Assembly (NCBI RefSeq): GCF_944388875.1
Contig: NZ_CALXKQ010000002.1
Location: 186,001-250,000 of the forward strand
Length of the DNA stretch: 64,000 bases
From: an uncultured Brachyspira sp.
Lineage (GTDB): Bacteria; Spirochaetota; Brachyspiria; Brachyspirales; Brachyspiraceae
Direction: 5' to 3'
Under the pieces are notes generated by a model. The model worked only from the letters and a program-made list of their open reading frames with translations, had not been told where the DNA came from and did no database searches. The position numbers and the translations under genes are program-made. Numbering within the stretch: the first letter of the stretch is position 1; the number at the start of each line of letters is the position of its first letter. This document shows, one piece after another, positions 53,014 through 62,832 of this stretch.

Positions 53014-54246
53014 ATGATTAGAAAGAATATTATTGCATTAACTTTTATACTTTTAATAATATCATGTTCAAATAATAATAACATTGATAATACTCAGACT
53101 AATACTAATTTAATAGAAACAAATGAATTAAAACAAGGTGAAGAATTAAACAATGATAATACAAAAAATGATAGTTCCTATACACAAAAAAATATAGAAT
53201 GGATATCTCATCACTATTACATGAAAAATGATGAAGGAGATTTCTTTTCTGTATATTTAAATGACAGATGGCCTGACAATAATTCTGAATTAATGCCTAA
53301 TTATGAAAAAATAAAGGCGGCTTTTAATTATAAAAATTTAAATGATGTAAATCAATTCTATGATAAAAACAGCACTCTTGATATAACAAACAATAGAATA
53401 TATGCAGAAGCTGAAAACGGCGACAGTATAGAAAGTACATATTCAAATATTACATCATTTAAAATGACTTCCAAATCATTAAATAGTTCATCAAAAGAAA
53501 TAAATACAACTTCATCATTAAAAGCAGCAGTATATAACTATGCATATTCAGATGTTTCTGAAACTAATGAGTATGGAAGTGCATCAACATTCTCATATAA
53601 AGATTCTATATTTCTGCTTATACCTGATGACACCAACAAATTAGAAGCGTATGATAAAATTTCTTTTGATATAAATGAAGGTTTCAATCTAGATAATATA
53701 GAAAGAAATGAAAATTTAGAATTTGAGGATAAAAAGGGAAGCATATCAAAATTATTTGAAAATAATATGAGTGATTTTTATAATGAATGGCTAACAAATT
53801 CAGCTGACAGCTATGAATCAAGTAAATCTATCAACATAACTTATTTTAATGATAAAACTATATCTATAAAAAGAACTTCAACACTATATTTAGGCGGAGC
53901 ACATGGAGTGTACAATAATTATAATTTAGTATATTCATTAGAAACAGGCGAAAAAATAGAAGTTACTAATTTGATAAAAGATTTCGATGATGGTGAATTA
54001 AAAAGTATTGTAGGAGGCTGGCTTTTATCAATAGATAATAGAACAGAAGAAGATTATTTAGTTCCATTAGATGAAATAACTTTAGCTGATACATCTTTTT
54101 ACATCTATGCTGACGGAATACATTTTGTATGGCCTATATATACTATAACTCCTTATGTTTTAGGTGAAACAGAAATAGTTTTAAGCTTTAATGAAATTAG
54201 ACCGTTCATAAAAGATGAATATTTATATATATTAGATACATTTTAA
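53014..54246 (+). CDS. Lipoprotein with DUF4163/DUF3298 (RsiV-like) domain
   Basis: 410 residues. Lipobox LIISC (Cys 18), then an Asn/Thr-rich linker. The C-terminal half (~240-405) holds the family core STLYLGGAHGVYNNYNLVYSLETGEKIEVTNLIKD and ADGIHFVWPIYTITPYVLGE. The GGAHG pattern marks DUF3298, found in RsiV (an anti-sigma factor whose domain binds lysozyme) and in many outer-membrane lipoproteins. No sigma factor gene is adjacent and there is no cytoplasmic part, so it is not an anti-sigma factor; ligand binding at the surface is possible. AAGGAA precedes the ATG. The end overlaps the convergent TPR gene by 15 bases. Confidence 0.82.
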   Translation: MIRKNIIALTFILLIISCSNNNNIDNTQTNTNLIETNELKQGEELNNDNTKNDSSYTQKNIEWISHHYYMKNDEGDFFSVYLNDRWPDNNSELMPNYEKIKAAFNYKNLNDVNQFYDKNSTLDITNNRIYAEAENGDSIESTYSNITSFKMTSKSLNSSSKEINTTSSLKAAVYNYAYSDVSETNEYGSASTFSYKDSIFLLIPDDTNKLEAYDKISFDINEGFNLDNIERNENLEFEDKKGSISKLFENNMSDFYNEWLTNSADSYESSKSINITYFNDKTISIKRTSTLYLGGAHGVYNNYNLVYSLETGEKIEVTNLIKDFDDGELKSIVGGWLLSIDNRTEEDYLVPLDEITLADTSFYIYADGIHFVWPIYTITPYVLGETEIVLSFNEIRPFIKDEYLYILDTF

Positions 54247-55098
54247 TGAATTATCAGATGTTTTTAATTTCTGCATTTTTCTTATTTGCTTTATTGTATA
54301 ATAATAATTATTATAATCTTTTAATTTATAATAACAAATAGATAAGCTGCATAAAGTGTTTATAGAATATTCTTTTGATATATTTATATGTGTATTAAAA
54401 TTTTCTAAAGCATTGAAATAGTCTTTTACACCCATATATGAAAGCCCAAGATAATAGTATACATCGGAATCTTTTATACCTGCTTCTTTTGCCTCTATTA
54501 AACTTTTCAAAGCATATTTATATTTATCTATTCTGTAATATGATATTCCAAGCCATAGCTTTGAATTATAGTCATTATTATTTAATTCTATTGATTTTTC
54601 TAAATATTTAATTGCATCTTCATAATTTCCTAATTTACTGCAGCATACACCAGCTAATTTGAAATTTTCTGAGTCTTCATTATTAATATTTAAAGTATTT
54701 ATAAAGTATTTTAATGCATTTTTATATTCAAACATATTATAATAAGAAGATGCAATCCATCTATGTATATTATAATTGTACGGAGATAATTCCAAAGCCA
54801 TTTTTAGGTATTTTATTGCATTATTATACTGTCCTAAGTTATTATAAGAAGCTCCCAAATAGAAAAAATAGTAATAATGTATATCTGTTTTATTTTTTAT
54901 GGCTATATCAAATGCCTCTTCAAAGTATTTAATAGCTTCTTCATATTTTTCAAGCATATATAGAGATAATCCTGCTCTGAAATAGTATTTGGAATTTTCT
55001 TCTATTTCTATTAATTTTATATACACTTCAAAAAGGCTTTGATAGTCTTTATTTTTGTAAAATTCTTCAGCTTTATTTATATAATATTCTTTATTCAT
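54232..55098 (-). CDS. TPR-repeat protein
   Basis: 288 residues with about seven tetratricopeptide repeats; the consensus is visible in YEEAIKYFEEAFDIA, YNNAIKYLKMALELSPYN, YKNALKYFINTLNIN and YEDAIKYLEKSIELN. No signal peptide, so probably cytoplasmic. It provides a protein-binding scaffold; the partner is unknown. It may resemble the small TPR proteins frequent in spirochaetes. Its 3' end overlaps the RsiV-like gene by 15 bases. Confidence 0.88.
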   Translation of the reverse strand: MNKEYYINKAEEFYKNKDYQSLFEVYIKLIEIEENSKYYFRAGLSLYMLEKYEEAIKYFEEAFDIAIKNKTDIHYYYFFYLGASYNNLGQYNNAIKYLKMALELSPYNYNIHRWIASSYYNMFEYKNALKYFINTLNINNEDSENFKLAGVCCSKLGNYEDAIKYLEKSIELNNNDYNSKLWLGISYYRIDKYKYALKSLIEAKEAGIKDSDVYYYLGLSYMGVKDYFNALENFNTHINISKEYSINTLCSLSICYYKLKDYNNYYYTIKQIRKMQKLKTSDNSLKCI

Positions 55099-55227
55099 AA
55101 TAATTTATATTTTATTATACAAAACTGTACTAAATTGTCAAAATATTTTTACCATAGTAATTAAAAATTAACACTTGATATTCCGAATATATAAATACAT
55201 ACAAAAATTTATTATTAGAAGAATAAT

Positions 55228-56379
55228 ATGGCTATAATAGAATTTAACATACCAACAAAAATAACATTCGGAGTTGATTCTCTTGATTGTTTGGCTGACA
55301 CAATAAAAAAATACGGAGGAAGAACCGTATTAGTTACTGACGGAGGTTCATTCAATCAAACAGGATTAATAGATCAAATAGTTAAAAAATTAAATGATAA
55401 TTTTATTAACGTAATGGTTTATTCTGATATAAATTCAACAAGCACAAGTGATGCTGCTGATATTATTGCCAACTTGGTAAGATACAGCAGAGCAGAATCA
55501 ATAGTTGCAGTCGGAGGATTTAAAATACAGAATACTGCCAAAGGTGCTGCTGTAGTTGTAACTAACAGCGGAGAGGCTTCAGATTATATTAATGGACAGC
55601 CCGTATATCATAAACCTTTGCCTATTATAGCGATACCTACAATTTTAGGTTCTTTATCAGAAATATCTACTGGTATGTGTTTGTATGATAAATATGATGA
55701 AGTAAATAAAGAAAATAATGAAGCTAATGTGTATACTACAAACTGTATAATAGATCCTACTCTTTATGCTACTGTACCTGTAAAATATACTATAAGCAGT
55801 GCATTATCTGTATTTGCTTTATCTTTTGATATATATATGAGTAATACTCTTACTGGTATAACAGAACCTCTAATAATACATTCTATGAAAACAAGTATGC
55901 AGGGTTTAAATAAACTTATAACAGACAGCAGTAATATAGATAATATAAGTATTTTGGCTAATGCCAATATGTTATGTGCAGTATCAGCATGCCATAGTAA
56001 TTTGGGTGCTATAAGAGCTTTATCTATAGCTGTTAATAGTGTTTATGCTGTTAATAAATCAATGATATGTTCCATACTGCTTCCTCATATAATGGAATAT
56101 TATATTACAGTTGCTGCTGATAAATATGCTGTATTAGCCAATTTTATAGAAGGTATAGACCCTGAAATGACTCCTTTTGAAATAGCTAGTCAAAGTGCTC
56201 AGTATATAAAGAAGTTTTTGCATAATATTAATTTGCCTACTAGATTAAATGAAATAAATGTTGATAGAAGTAAATTTGATAAAGTAGCAGATTTAGCATT
56301 ACAGTATAAAGGCATGGATAAACTTCCTAGAGCAATGAATCATGATTCTATAATGACTATATTAGAGCAGGCTTATTAA
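55228..56379 (+). CDS. Iron-containing alcohol dehydrogenase homologue lacking metal ligands and NAD motif
   Basis: 383 residues, full length for the Fe-ADH family. The N-terminus PTKITFGVDSLDCLADTIKKYGGRTVLVTDGG, and then the DPTL and LLPHIMEYY regions, place it in the family. However, the metal ligands (Asp, His, His, His) align with S194, L198, R263 and K277 (or N276). The GGGSxxDxAK cofactor motif reads GGFKIQNTAK, and PTTAGTGSE reads PTILGSLSE. Redox catalysis with iron is therefore unlikely. The frame is intact, so it is a probable pseudoenzyme with a structural or ligand-binding role, not a pseudogene. It stands alone before the convergent YprB-like gene. Confidence 0.85.
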   Translation: MAIIEFNIPTKITFGVDSLDCLADTIKKYGGRTVLVTDGGSFNQTGLIDQIVKKLNDNFINVMVYSDINSTSTSDAADIIANLVRYSRAESIVAVGGFKIQNTAKGAAVVVTNSGEASDYINGQPVYHKPLPIIAIPTILGSLSEISTGMCLYDKYDEVNKENNEANVYTTNCIIDPTLYATVPVKYTISSALSVFALSFDIYMSNTLTGITEPLIIHSMKTSMQGLNKLITDSSNIDNISILANANMLCAVSACHSNLGAIRALSIAVNSVYAVNKSMICSILLPHIMEYYITVAADKYAVLANFIEGIDPEMTPFEIASQSAQYIKKFLHNINLPTRLNEINVDRSKFDKVADLALQYKGMDKLPRAMNHDSIMTILEQAY

Positions 56380-56380
56380 A

Positions 56381-57244
56381 TTAATTTTCACTTTTAGGTG
56401 CATATTTATAAGGGTTCTTATGTAATGCATCTATAAGTTTTTTATTCGGCTTATAGCCTGTTATCGCAGGAGGCATTTTATAAGGTAGAAGGGCAGAGTT
56501 GTAGCTTTCTGCATATTTATTATATGCTAAACATAATAAATGTTCTAAATTGATAGTATCAAGCAGATTATAATGTATGAGGGAATCTATTGCCGTTTCA
56601 TCTTTAGTATCTTCATAATAATTCCATAATAAAACAGCAGTATATCCAGTAACTCCTTCCATATCATCGCCGCGTGAAAGTCCTACATCATGTTCTATTT
56701 TTTTTAATCCGCCAGTATATCCTAAATCTTTAAGCACAAAGCGTAAATCTATCTGAGCACATTTTATTGTTGTGTCAAAATATCTTTCTAAAAACGGTAT
56801 ATCAAAGCATGAACCATTAAAAGTTACAACTATAGAATAGTTTTTTATATAATCTAAAAAGTCATTTTCATTTCTGCCATGTACAAATACTTTTATATCC
56901 TTTCCATCATAGCATCCTATAACAGTTATGCTTGCTTTGGATGGTTTTATTCCTGTTGTTTCTATATCTAAAAACACAGTTTTATCCATAAAGAAAGGAT
57001 ATAATCTATATAAGATAGAAACTGGAAATCTTTTTAAAAAATAATTGTAGTTTTTATTTTTATAATTATAAATACTTCTAGGCAATTCGTCTTTTAAAGC
57101 ATTTCTAATACTTTGAGGCATTGCATAATAATCTATTTTTTTTAATGTATCTTCCCAATCTACAGCACCTTCTTCCCATAATAAACTCTCTTTTTTGGGA
57201 CCAATTCCTTCTATATGCTGATATGTCCTTTTTAATAAATCCAC
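56381..57244 (-). CDS. YprB-like RNase H-fold exonuclease
   Basis: 287 residues from GTG 57244 (AAGGG 7 bases upstream). An N-terminal helix-hairpin-type segment (QHIEGIGPKKESLLWEEG) is followed by a DEDD-type nuclease fold: FLDIETTGI (motif I, Asp/Glu), FNGSCFDIPFLE (motif II) and YNLLDTINLEHLL (motif III with Asp). This is the YprB ribonuclease-H-like family, probably a 3'-5' exonuclease on DNA or RNA. It lies 21 bases after cysS and is likely in its transcript. The start could be 1-2 codons different. Confidence 0.85.
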   Translation of the reverse strand: MDLLKRTYQHIEGIGPKKESLLWEEGAVDWEDTLKKIDYYAMPQSIRNALKDELPRSIYNYKNKNYNYFLKRFPVSILYRLYPFFMDKTVFLDIETTGIKPSKASITVIGCYDGKDIKVFVHGRNENDFLDYIKNYSIVVTFNGSCFDIPFLERYFDTTIKCAQIDLRFVLKDLGYTGGLKKIEHDVGLSRGDDMEGVTGYTAVLLWNYYEDTKDETAIDSLIHYNLLDTINLEHLLCLAYNKYAESYNSALLPYKMPPAITGYKPNKKLIDALHKNPYKYAPKSEN

Positions 57245-57265
57245 ATAATAACCCTTAATTTTTAT

Positions 57266-58684
57266 TTATTTTCTTTTCCATTTAACACCCTGAGGAGTAT
57301 CCATTATCTCTATACCCATAGCCAATAATTCATTACGTATTTCATCGGCCTTTTGATAATTTTTATCCTTTTTAGCGAGTGTACGCTCTTCTATTAATTT
57401 ATTTATTTTCTCTTCGTCTTTGTCTATGCTTTCATTATCTCCAATTTTAAAACAATTTATAACATTATTTACTCTCTCTATGAATTTTAATATTTTATCT
57501 CTAGTATCATTATTAATAGAATTAAAAGATGTATTTATAGTTTTTACAAGTGTAAATAATACTCCCAATGCTTCTGATATATTTAAATCATTATAAATAG
57601 AATCCGAAAACTTATCATTGGCATTCTCTAATTCTTTTAACACATTTTCATTAATTTCATTTGATTCATTTTTATTTATATCTTTTAATCTGAATATTAA
57701 GTCATTAACTCTGTCAATAGCACTTTGAGATTGCTTAATTCCTTCTATAGTGAAGTTTAATTGTTTTCTATAATGTGAGTTTATAAGAGAGTATCTTATA
57801 GCTTCGGGGGAAAGTCCTTTATCAAGCAAATCTCTCAAAGTGTAGAAATTTCCTTTAGATTTAGACATCTTTTCACCATCAACTATTAAATGCTCGCAGT
57901 GAAGCCAATAATTAACAAATTTTTCATTAAAAGCAGCTTCATTTTGTGCAATCTCATTTTCATGGTGAGGAAATTTATTATCCACTCCTCCAGTATGTAT
58001 ATCAAAATGCTTGCCTAAATATTTGCAGCTCATAGCAGAACATTCTATATGCCACCCAGGTCTTCCTTTTCCAAATGGTGAATCCCAATATACATTTCCA
58101 TCCTCTTCTGTATACGCTTTCCAAAGTACAAAATCGCTTGCATTTTCTTTATCATATTCATCATTAAGTACGCGTCCTGAAGCTCCTTCCTTTAATTCCT
58201 GCTTATCCAAATTAGCAAGCTCTCCGTATTCTGGAAATGTGCTTATTTTAAAATAAACAGAACCATCAGCTTCATAAGTATGTCCGTTTTTTTTAAGAAG
58301 TTCTATAATTTCAATCATTTCTTTTATATGATCTGTTGCTGCTGGATTTACGGATGCTTTTTTGATACCTAATGTTTTTATATCTTCAAAGAATGCCTCT
58401 TTATATTTTTTAGTATAATCATTTAATGAAATATGATTTTCTTTAGAATTTTTTATAGTTTTATCATCAACGTCCGTTAAATTCATTATTAATTTTACAT
58501 TATATCCATAATCTTCTAATACCCTTCTAAGCAAATCGCTGAATATATATGCTCTGAAATTTCCTATATGTGCATAATTATATACTGTAGGTCCGCATGA
58601 ATACATACCAACTTCATTAGGGTTAATCGGCTTGAATACTTCTTTTTCTCTAGTTAATGAATTGTAAAATATTATCTCTTTCAT
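57266..58684 (-). CDS. cysS: Cysteinyl-tRNA synthetase
   Basis: 472 residues. Class I synthetase with the HIGH motif in YNYAHIGNFRAY, zinc-binding residues MYSCGPTVYN (Cys 29) and GWHIECSAM plus HHENEIAQ, and the KMSKS motif GEKMSKSKGNFYTL. It charges tRNA-Cys. The length and end (PQGVKWKRK) are normal. Its own strong promoter lies upstream; a riboswitch or T-box was not seen in the ~100-base leader region. Confidence 0.97.
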   Translation of the reverse strand: MKEIIFYNSLTREKEVFKPINPNEVGMYSCGPTVYNYAHIGNFRAYIFSDLLRRVLEDYGYNVKLIMNLTDVDDKTIKNSKENHISLNDYTKKYKEAFFEDIKTLGIKKASVNPAATDHIKEMIEIIELLKKNGHTYEADGSVYFKISTFPEYGELANLDKQELKEGASGRVLNDEYDKENASDFVLWKAYTEEDGNVYWDSPFGKGRPGWHIECSAMSCKYLGKHFDIHTGGVDNKFPHHENEIAQNEAAFNEKFVNYWLHCEHLIVDGEKMSKSKGNFYTLRDLLDKGLSPEAIRYSLINSHYRKQLNFTIEGIKQSQSAIDRVNDLIFRLKDINKNESNEINENVLKELENANDKFSDSIYNDLNISEALGVLFTLVKTINTSFNSINNDTRDKILKFIERVNNVINCFKIGDNESIDKDEEKINKLIEERTLAKKDKNYQKADEIRNELLAMGIEIMDTPQGVKWKRK

Positions 58685-58717
58685 ATATATAAAATTATTC
58701 CTTAAAATATTATTTAC

Positions 58718-58745
58718 ATTTTACTTAAAAGACTTTATTTGTCAA
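58718..58745 (-). promoter_or_regulatory. Promoter of cysS
   Basis: Minus strand TTGACA at 58740-58745 and TAAAAT at 58718-58723, spacer 16. Transcription would start about 28 bases before the ATG. Confidence 0.82.
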
Positions 58746-58783
58746 GATTTAATATGTATTTTTTGCATATAATAAAAATAAAA

Positions 58784-58809
58784 AATCCCTCTTAGTACTA
58801 AGAGGGATT
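58784..58809 (-). terminator. Rho-independent terminator after the 33-residue gene
   Basis: A perfect 26-base palindrome, AATCCCTCTTAGT and its complement. On the minus strand it is followed by TTTTATTTTTATT, and it lies 39 bases after the stop at 58849. Confidence 0.92.
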
Positions 58810-58848
58810 AGATTGTTTTCTAAATATAATACTTAATAATAAAAAAAC

Positions 58849-58950
58849 TTATATATTTTTATTTTTTCTTATTACAACAGTAGCCTGACTTTTATATTTA
58901 GATATTAAACTTTTCAGGTCTTTTTTCTCCTTTTCTTCTGTTTTTGCCAT
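58849..58950 (-). CDS. 33-residue basic peptide, unknown
   Basis: A short frame with an unusually good ribosome site: AAGGAGG at 58960-58966, 9 bases before the ATG at 58950. The product begins MAKTEEKEKKDLKSLISKYK and ends SQATVVIRKNKNI, highly charged and probably partly helical. It starts 31 bases after the stop of the secreted-protein gene on the same strand and is followed by a strong terminator, so it is the last gene of a two-gene operon. No family is recognised. The placement makes it a real small protein gene rather than a chance frame. Confidence 0.72.
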   Translation of the reverse strand: MAKTEEKEKKDLKSLISKYKSQATVVIRKNKNI

Positions 58951-58981
58951 TATTTAATTCCTCCTTGAATAATGAATAATG

Positions 58982-59554
58982 TTAGAAGTCGCCATCTCTC
59001 CATACTTTGAAGTCTGGATAGTCTAGCTTTTTGGATTTATCTTCATACCATTTGCAAACTGCAGCTGACATGTTAATAACATAGAAATTAAACTCCGTTT
59101 TCCATCCGTCATTTTTAAATTGTGCAAAAGATGGTATAAATTTATTGTTAATAGATTCATATATGTTTTTTTGTTCTTTTTCTGTAGGTATATTATTGTC
59201 TTTGATTGCTATTCTTAATATTAAATGAATTGACATGCATGATAGGGTAGAGGTTACTTTACTGTATTCATTAAATATTTCATCTGTAGTAAAATTTGCA
59301 GATAAAGTATCCATCCACATTTTTATTATATTTCCTAGTGCTTCAAGCTGTTCTGGAGTAGCATTTTTATCTGTAACTATTTTTTCATAATTTTCTGCTA
59401 ACTGCATAAAAGTCATAGTGGAATTATCATCAGATATAGATATATCAGCCACATCATCTATCTGCATAGATTGTATCATTGTCTGAGCATTGGCTTTATT
59501 TACATTGATTAAAATAAATATAATTGATAATAAAATACAAAAGCACTTTTTCAT
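58982..59554 (-). CDS. Secreted helical protein, unknown
   Basis: 190 residues with a signal peptide (hydrophobic ~5-18, likely cleavage after NANKANA-like residues near 23). The mature part is mainly helical, with three Cys including one after KNAV-type hydrophobic stretch VINMSAAVCKWY. No domain is recognised. It forms an operon with the 33-residue gene downstream. Confidence 0.6.
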   Translation of the reverse strand: MKKCFCILLSIIFILINVNKANAQTMIQSMQIDDVADISISDDNSTMTFMQLAENYEKIVTDKNATPEQLEALGNIIKMWMDTLSANFTTDEIFNEYSKVTSTLSCMSIHLILRIAIKDNNIPTEKEQKNIYESINNKFIPSFAQFKNDGWKTEFNFYVINMSAAVCKWYEDKSKKLDYPDFKVWRDGDF

Positions 59555-59654
59555 AATAAATATCCATATTCATTTTGTTTATTTATTATCGTCATTAATG
59601 ATTTTATCAATACACTTATTTTTTATATATGAAATTGTAAAAATTAATATAGTA

Positions 59655-60518
59655 TTAATTATCTAATGTTTTAATCCATTTGAACACTTGTCCGAATATA
59701 TTTTCGCTGTCCATAGCCTCAAAAAATATTCCATTGACTAAATCATTATGATATATTTTTTTATTATGGAAAATAATGCACTGTGCTAAATTATTATTGA
59801 AGCTGTTGATTTTATTAGAAAAATTAATGGCATTTTCCACTTCGCATACAGGATCAATTTCAGAATGAACGCATAACACCTTAGTTTTTTCTGTTCCGTC
59901 AATATGACAATAAGGATTTGCTAAATCTCTGTTATAGTCTTTTTCAAATAATTTATCAAGCATAGGAGATATTCTTTTATTGGTGCATACATTCAAATCT
60001 ATAGGTCCTCCTAAAGATACATATCCTTTGAATATATTCGAGTTTATATTATATTTTTTGTGCATTTCTTTATTGTATACTAATAAAGCCCCTAAATGAG
60101 CCCCAGCAGATGAACCCATAACTACTATATTTGAATAATCAATATTTTTCTCTTTTAATACATTTAATGCCTTATTAAAACCTTCAAATATATCTTCTAT
60201 TTGACTTGGATATCTATATTTAGGAGCAAGTCTGTAACCCAAAGATATGCAGTAAAAACCTTCTTTTGCTATACGTCTTCCTACGAATCTGTATAAATCA
60301 GCATTCCCTTCTTTCCAGCCTCCTCCATGTATATAAAATATTAAATATTTTGATTGTTCTGATTTTGGTGCAAAATATAATATATACTCTTCTTTTACTT
60401 TTCCGTATTTAATTTTTTCAGGCTTTATCTTTTTATCTGCTTTAATGAAATTTATAGCCATGCTGGGATAGGTTAAGTATTCGCCTATCATATTTTTAGA
60501 TCTTTTTTTCTCATCCAT
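59655..60518 (-). CDS. Alpha/beta hydrolase, esterase/lipase of the HSL (BD-FAE) group
   Basis: 287 residues. The oxyanion motif YIHGGGWKEG, the nucleophile MGSSAGAHLG (Ser), an acid near HSEIDPVC and the His near KKIYHNDL fit carboxylesterases and bacterial hormone-sensitive lipase types. It hydrolyses short acyl esters; the substrate is unknown. No signal peptide. A consensus promoter lies upstream, and the gene is separated from ftsH by the ftsH terminator. Confidence 0.87.
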   Translation of the reverse strand: MDEKKRSKNMIGEYLTYPSMAINFIKADKKIKPEKIKYGKVKEEYILYFAPKSEQSKYLIFYIHGGGWKEGNADLYRFVGRRIAKEGFYCISLGYRLAPKYRYPSQIEDIFEGFNKALNVLKEKNIDYSNIVVMGSSAGAHLGALLVYNKEMHKKYNINSNIFKGYVSLGGPIDLNVCTNKRISPMLDKLFEKDYNRDLANPYCHIDGTEKTKVLCVHSEIDPVCEVENAINFSNKINSFNNNLAQCIIFHNKKIYHNDLVNGIFFEAMDSENIFGQVFKWIKTLDN

Positions 60519-60548
60519 AATAGATTCCTTGTAAAGGATATATCATAA

Positions 60549-60577
60549 ATTATAGTAAAATAATATAGGTTTGTCAA
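60549..60577 (-). promoter_or_regulatory. Promoter of the esterase gene
   Basis: Minus strand TTGACA at 60572-60577 and TATAAT at 60549-60554, spacer 17; both boxes match the consensus. Confidence 0.85.
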
Positions 60578-60602
60578 AATTATTTATTTATTTTTAAAAT
60601 AA

Positions 60603-60638
60603 AAATGCTGCAGTATAATTTCTATATCTGCAGCATTT
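60603..60638 (-). terminator. Rho-independent terminator of ftsH
   Basis: AAATGCTGCAG at 60603-60613 pairs perfectly with CTGCAGCATTT at 60628-60638. On the minus strand the tail is TTTTTATTTT. It starts 19 bases past the ftsH stop. Confidence 0.93.
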
Positions 60639-60656
60639 ATTATAAAATATTATTTT

Positions 60657-62780
60657 TTATTCTTCTGTATTCTTTCTTTTTCTAGGCGAAGGAACTTTTT
60701 TTGCAGTTGTTCTTTTGCTTGTTTTTTCTTCTGCCTCATTCTCTTCTTTTATATGCAATTCTTTTTTAAGGGGCTTAATAGGTGTACTAAATACCTCATC
60801 TTTAACACTTTTAACCTCTCCTTCCTGATAAGCTGAAGGGTCCTCAAGCTCGTCAGTTCCCCTTTTAGGGTCTTTACCAGCATAAACCAATTTATCTTTA
60901 ACTTTATCAAGTTTTACTTCGCATATTCTCTCTATATCTTCTAAATCAAGAGATTCCTTCTCAAATAATTCTCTTGATAAAGCCTCAAATTTATCAGCAT
61001 TCTCAGCTATTAATCTTTTAGTTCTTTCATAAGCCTTCATTACAAACTTATGAACTTCTTCATCTATTTTCTGTGCTGTTTCTTCACTGTAGTCCTTATG
61101 TCTTGCTATCTCTTTACCTAAGAATATAGGCTGTTCTTTTTGTCCGAATGATATAGGACCAAGTCTGCTCATACCCCATTCGCATACCATTCTCCTTGCA
61201 AGCTCAGTAACTCTTTCTATATCATTAGAAGCTCCAGTAGTAACAGAATCCTCACCGAATTTAAACTCTTCAGCGACACGTCCTCCAAGAAGCAATGACA
61301 TCTCATCAATAGCTTTTTTTCTCTGAAGCGTATATCTTCCATCAGGAGGCAGAGTCCAAGTAGCACCTAAACTTCTTCCTCTAGGAACTATAGTAACTTT
61401 ATGCAAAGCATCAGTATTTTGAAGAAGTACTGCCATCAAAGTATGTCCTGCTTCATGATATGCAGTATTTAATTTTTCTTTTTCGCTTATTAAAATACTT
61501 CTTCTTTCAGGACCCATCATAACCTTATCGCGTGCTTCTTCAAAGTCAGAAAGCTCTACTCTTGATTTATCATTTCTAGCAGCAATTAAAGCAGCTTCAT
61601 TCACCATATTAGCTATATCAGCACCAGAAAAACCCGGTGTAGCTCTTGCTAAATGATACAAGTCTATAGAAGGATCATGCTGTATTTTTGAAACATGTAC
61701 TTTAAATATTCCTTCTCTTCCTTTAACATCTGGCAAATCAACAACAACCTGTCTATCAAATCTTCCAGGACGCAGTAGGGCAGGGTCTAATACATCAGGT
61801 CTGTTAGTAGCCGCAAATATTATAATTCTAGTGTCAGTATTAAAACCGTCCATTTCTACAAGCATTTGGTTTAATGTCTGCTCTCTTTCATCATGTCCGC
61901 CACCGTATCCAGCACCTCTGGTTCTTCCTACAGCATCCAATTCATCTATAAATATGATACAAGGAGCAGATCTTTTTCCTTGCTCAAATAAATCTCTTAC
62001 TCTTGAAGCTCCGACACCTACAAACATCTCAACAAACTCAGAACCAGACATGCTGAAAAAAGGTACATTTGCCTCTCCTGCAACAGCTTTTGCAAGTAAA
62101 GTTTTACCAGTACCCGGAGGACCTACCAAAAGTACTCCTTTAGGTATTTTAGCACCTAGTTTTGTGAACTTGCTTGCATCTTTTAAGAATTGTACAACTT
62201 CCTGAAGTTCTTCTTTAGCTTCTTTACAGCCCTCAACATCTTTGAAAGTTACTTTTACATCCTCTTTTGTTAAAAGTCTTGCTCTGCTTTTACCAAAACT
62301 CATTGCTCTGTTATTTGAACCTTGAACTTGTCTAAACATAAAAAACCAAAGCAGAAACCCTATTAAAATTATAGGGAGTAAATTTACTAGTATTATACTA
62401 AAATAACTAGGTTTTTCAGCTTCACCTCTTACAGTAACATTATTATCTATAAGGAAATTTACAAATCCGCTTGCTGTATATGGTATAAAAGAGTAGAAGT
62501 TTATTATAGTTTCTTTACCATTGACAACCTCTCTAGCTATACCGTCTTTTATATTCTGATCTACTATAGTTACTTCTTTTACTATTCCTTCTTTAACTTT
62601 TTGTACTACAGTAGAATAATCCCATTCTTGTGCTTTTACCTGCGGAGATTTTTGGAAATACATTATAGCCATAAATATAACCATAACTAAAAGCAGTATT
62701 ATTATTATCTGATTTCCAACCCCGCCGCCGCCTGACTGAGGCATTGGTGATTTTCTATTATTTTTACCTTTTTTACTCAT
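60657..62780 (-). CDS. ftsH: ATP-dependent zinc metalloprotease FtsH
   Basis: 707 residues. A Gly-rich N-terminus, helix (~23-42), periplasmic domain, second helix (~125-147), an AAA+ module (Walker A GPPGTGKT, Walker [11 protein letters not shown], sensor and [23 protein letters not shown]) and a zinc protease with HEAGH follow in normal order. It degrades membrane and regulatory proteins. The C-terminus carries an added ~60-residue Lys/Glu/Thr-rich tail after DKLVYAGKD. Its partner-type SPFH protein is encoded elsewhere at 6988. Confidence 0.97.
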   Translation of the reverse strand: MSKKGKNNRKSPMPQSGGGGVGNQIIIILLLVMVIFMAIMYFQKSPQVKAQEWDYSTVVQKVKEGIVKEVTIVDQNIKDGIAREVVNGKETIINFYSFIPYTASGFVNFLIDNNVTVRGEAEKPSYFSIILVNLLPIILIGFLLWFFMFRQVQGSNNRAMSFGKSRARLLTKEDVKVTFKDVEGCKEAKEELQEVVQFLKDASKFTKLGAKIPKGVLLVGPPGTGKTLLAKAVAGEANVPFFSMSGSEFVEMFVGVGASRVRDLFEQGKRSAPCIIFIDELDAVGRTRGAGYGGGHDEREQTLNQMLVEMDGFNTDTRIIIFAATNRPDVLDPALLRPGRFDRQVVVDLPDVKGREGIFKVHVSKIQHDPSIDLYHLARATPGFSGADIANMVNEAALIAARNDKSRVELSDFEEARDKVMMGPERRSILISEKEKLNTAYHEAGHTLMAVLLQNTDALHKVTIVPRGRSLGATWTLPPDGRYTLQRKKAIDEMSLLLGGRVAEEFKFGEDSVTTGASNDIERVTELARRMVCEWGMSRLGPISFGQKEQPIFLGKEIARHKDYSEETAQKIDEEVHKFVMKAYERTKRLIAENADKFEALSRELFEKESLDLEDIERICEVKLDKVKDKLVYAGKDPKRGTDELEDPSAYQEGEVKSVKDEVFSTPIKPLKKELHIKEENEAEEKTSKRTTAKKVPSPRKRKNTEE

Positions 62781-62832
62781 ATAATGCTATTCTCCAAATT
62801 TAAAATTGTCTTTATTTATAAAATATCTTTAA

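Noticed and set aside
55228-56379. Iron-ADH gene as a pseudogene
   Set aside because: The frame is complete and family-length with intact structural regions; the changes are confined to catalytic and cofactor positions, which suits a pseudoenzyme better.
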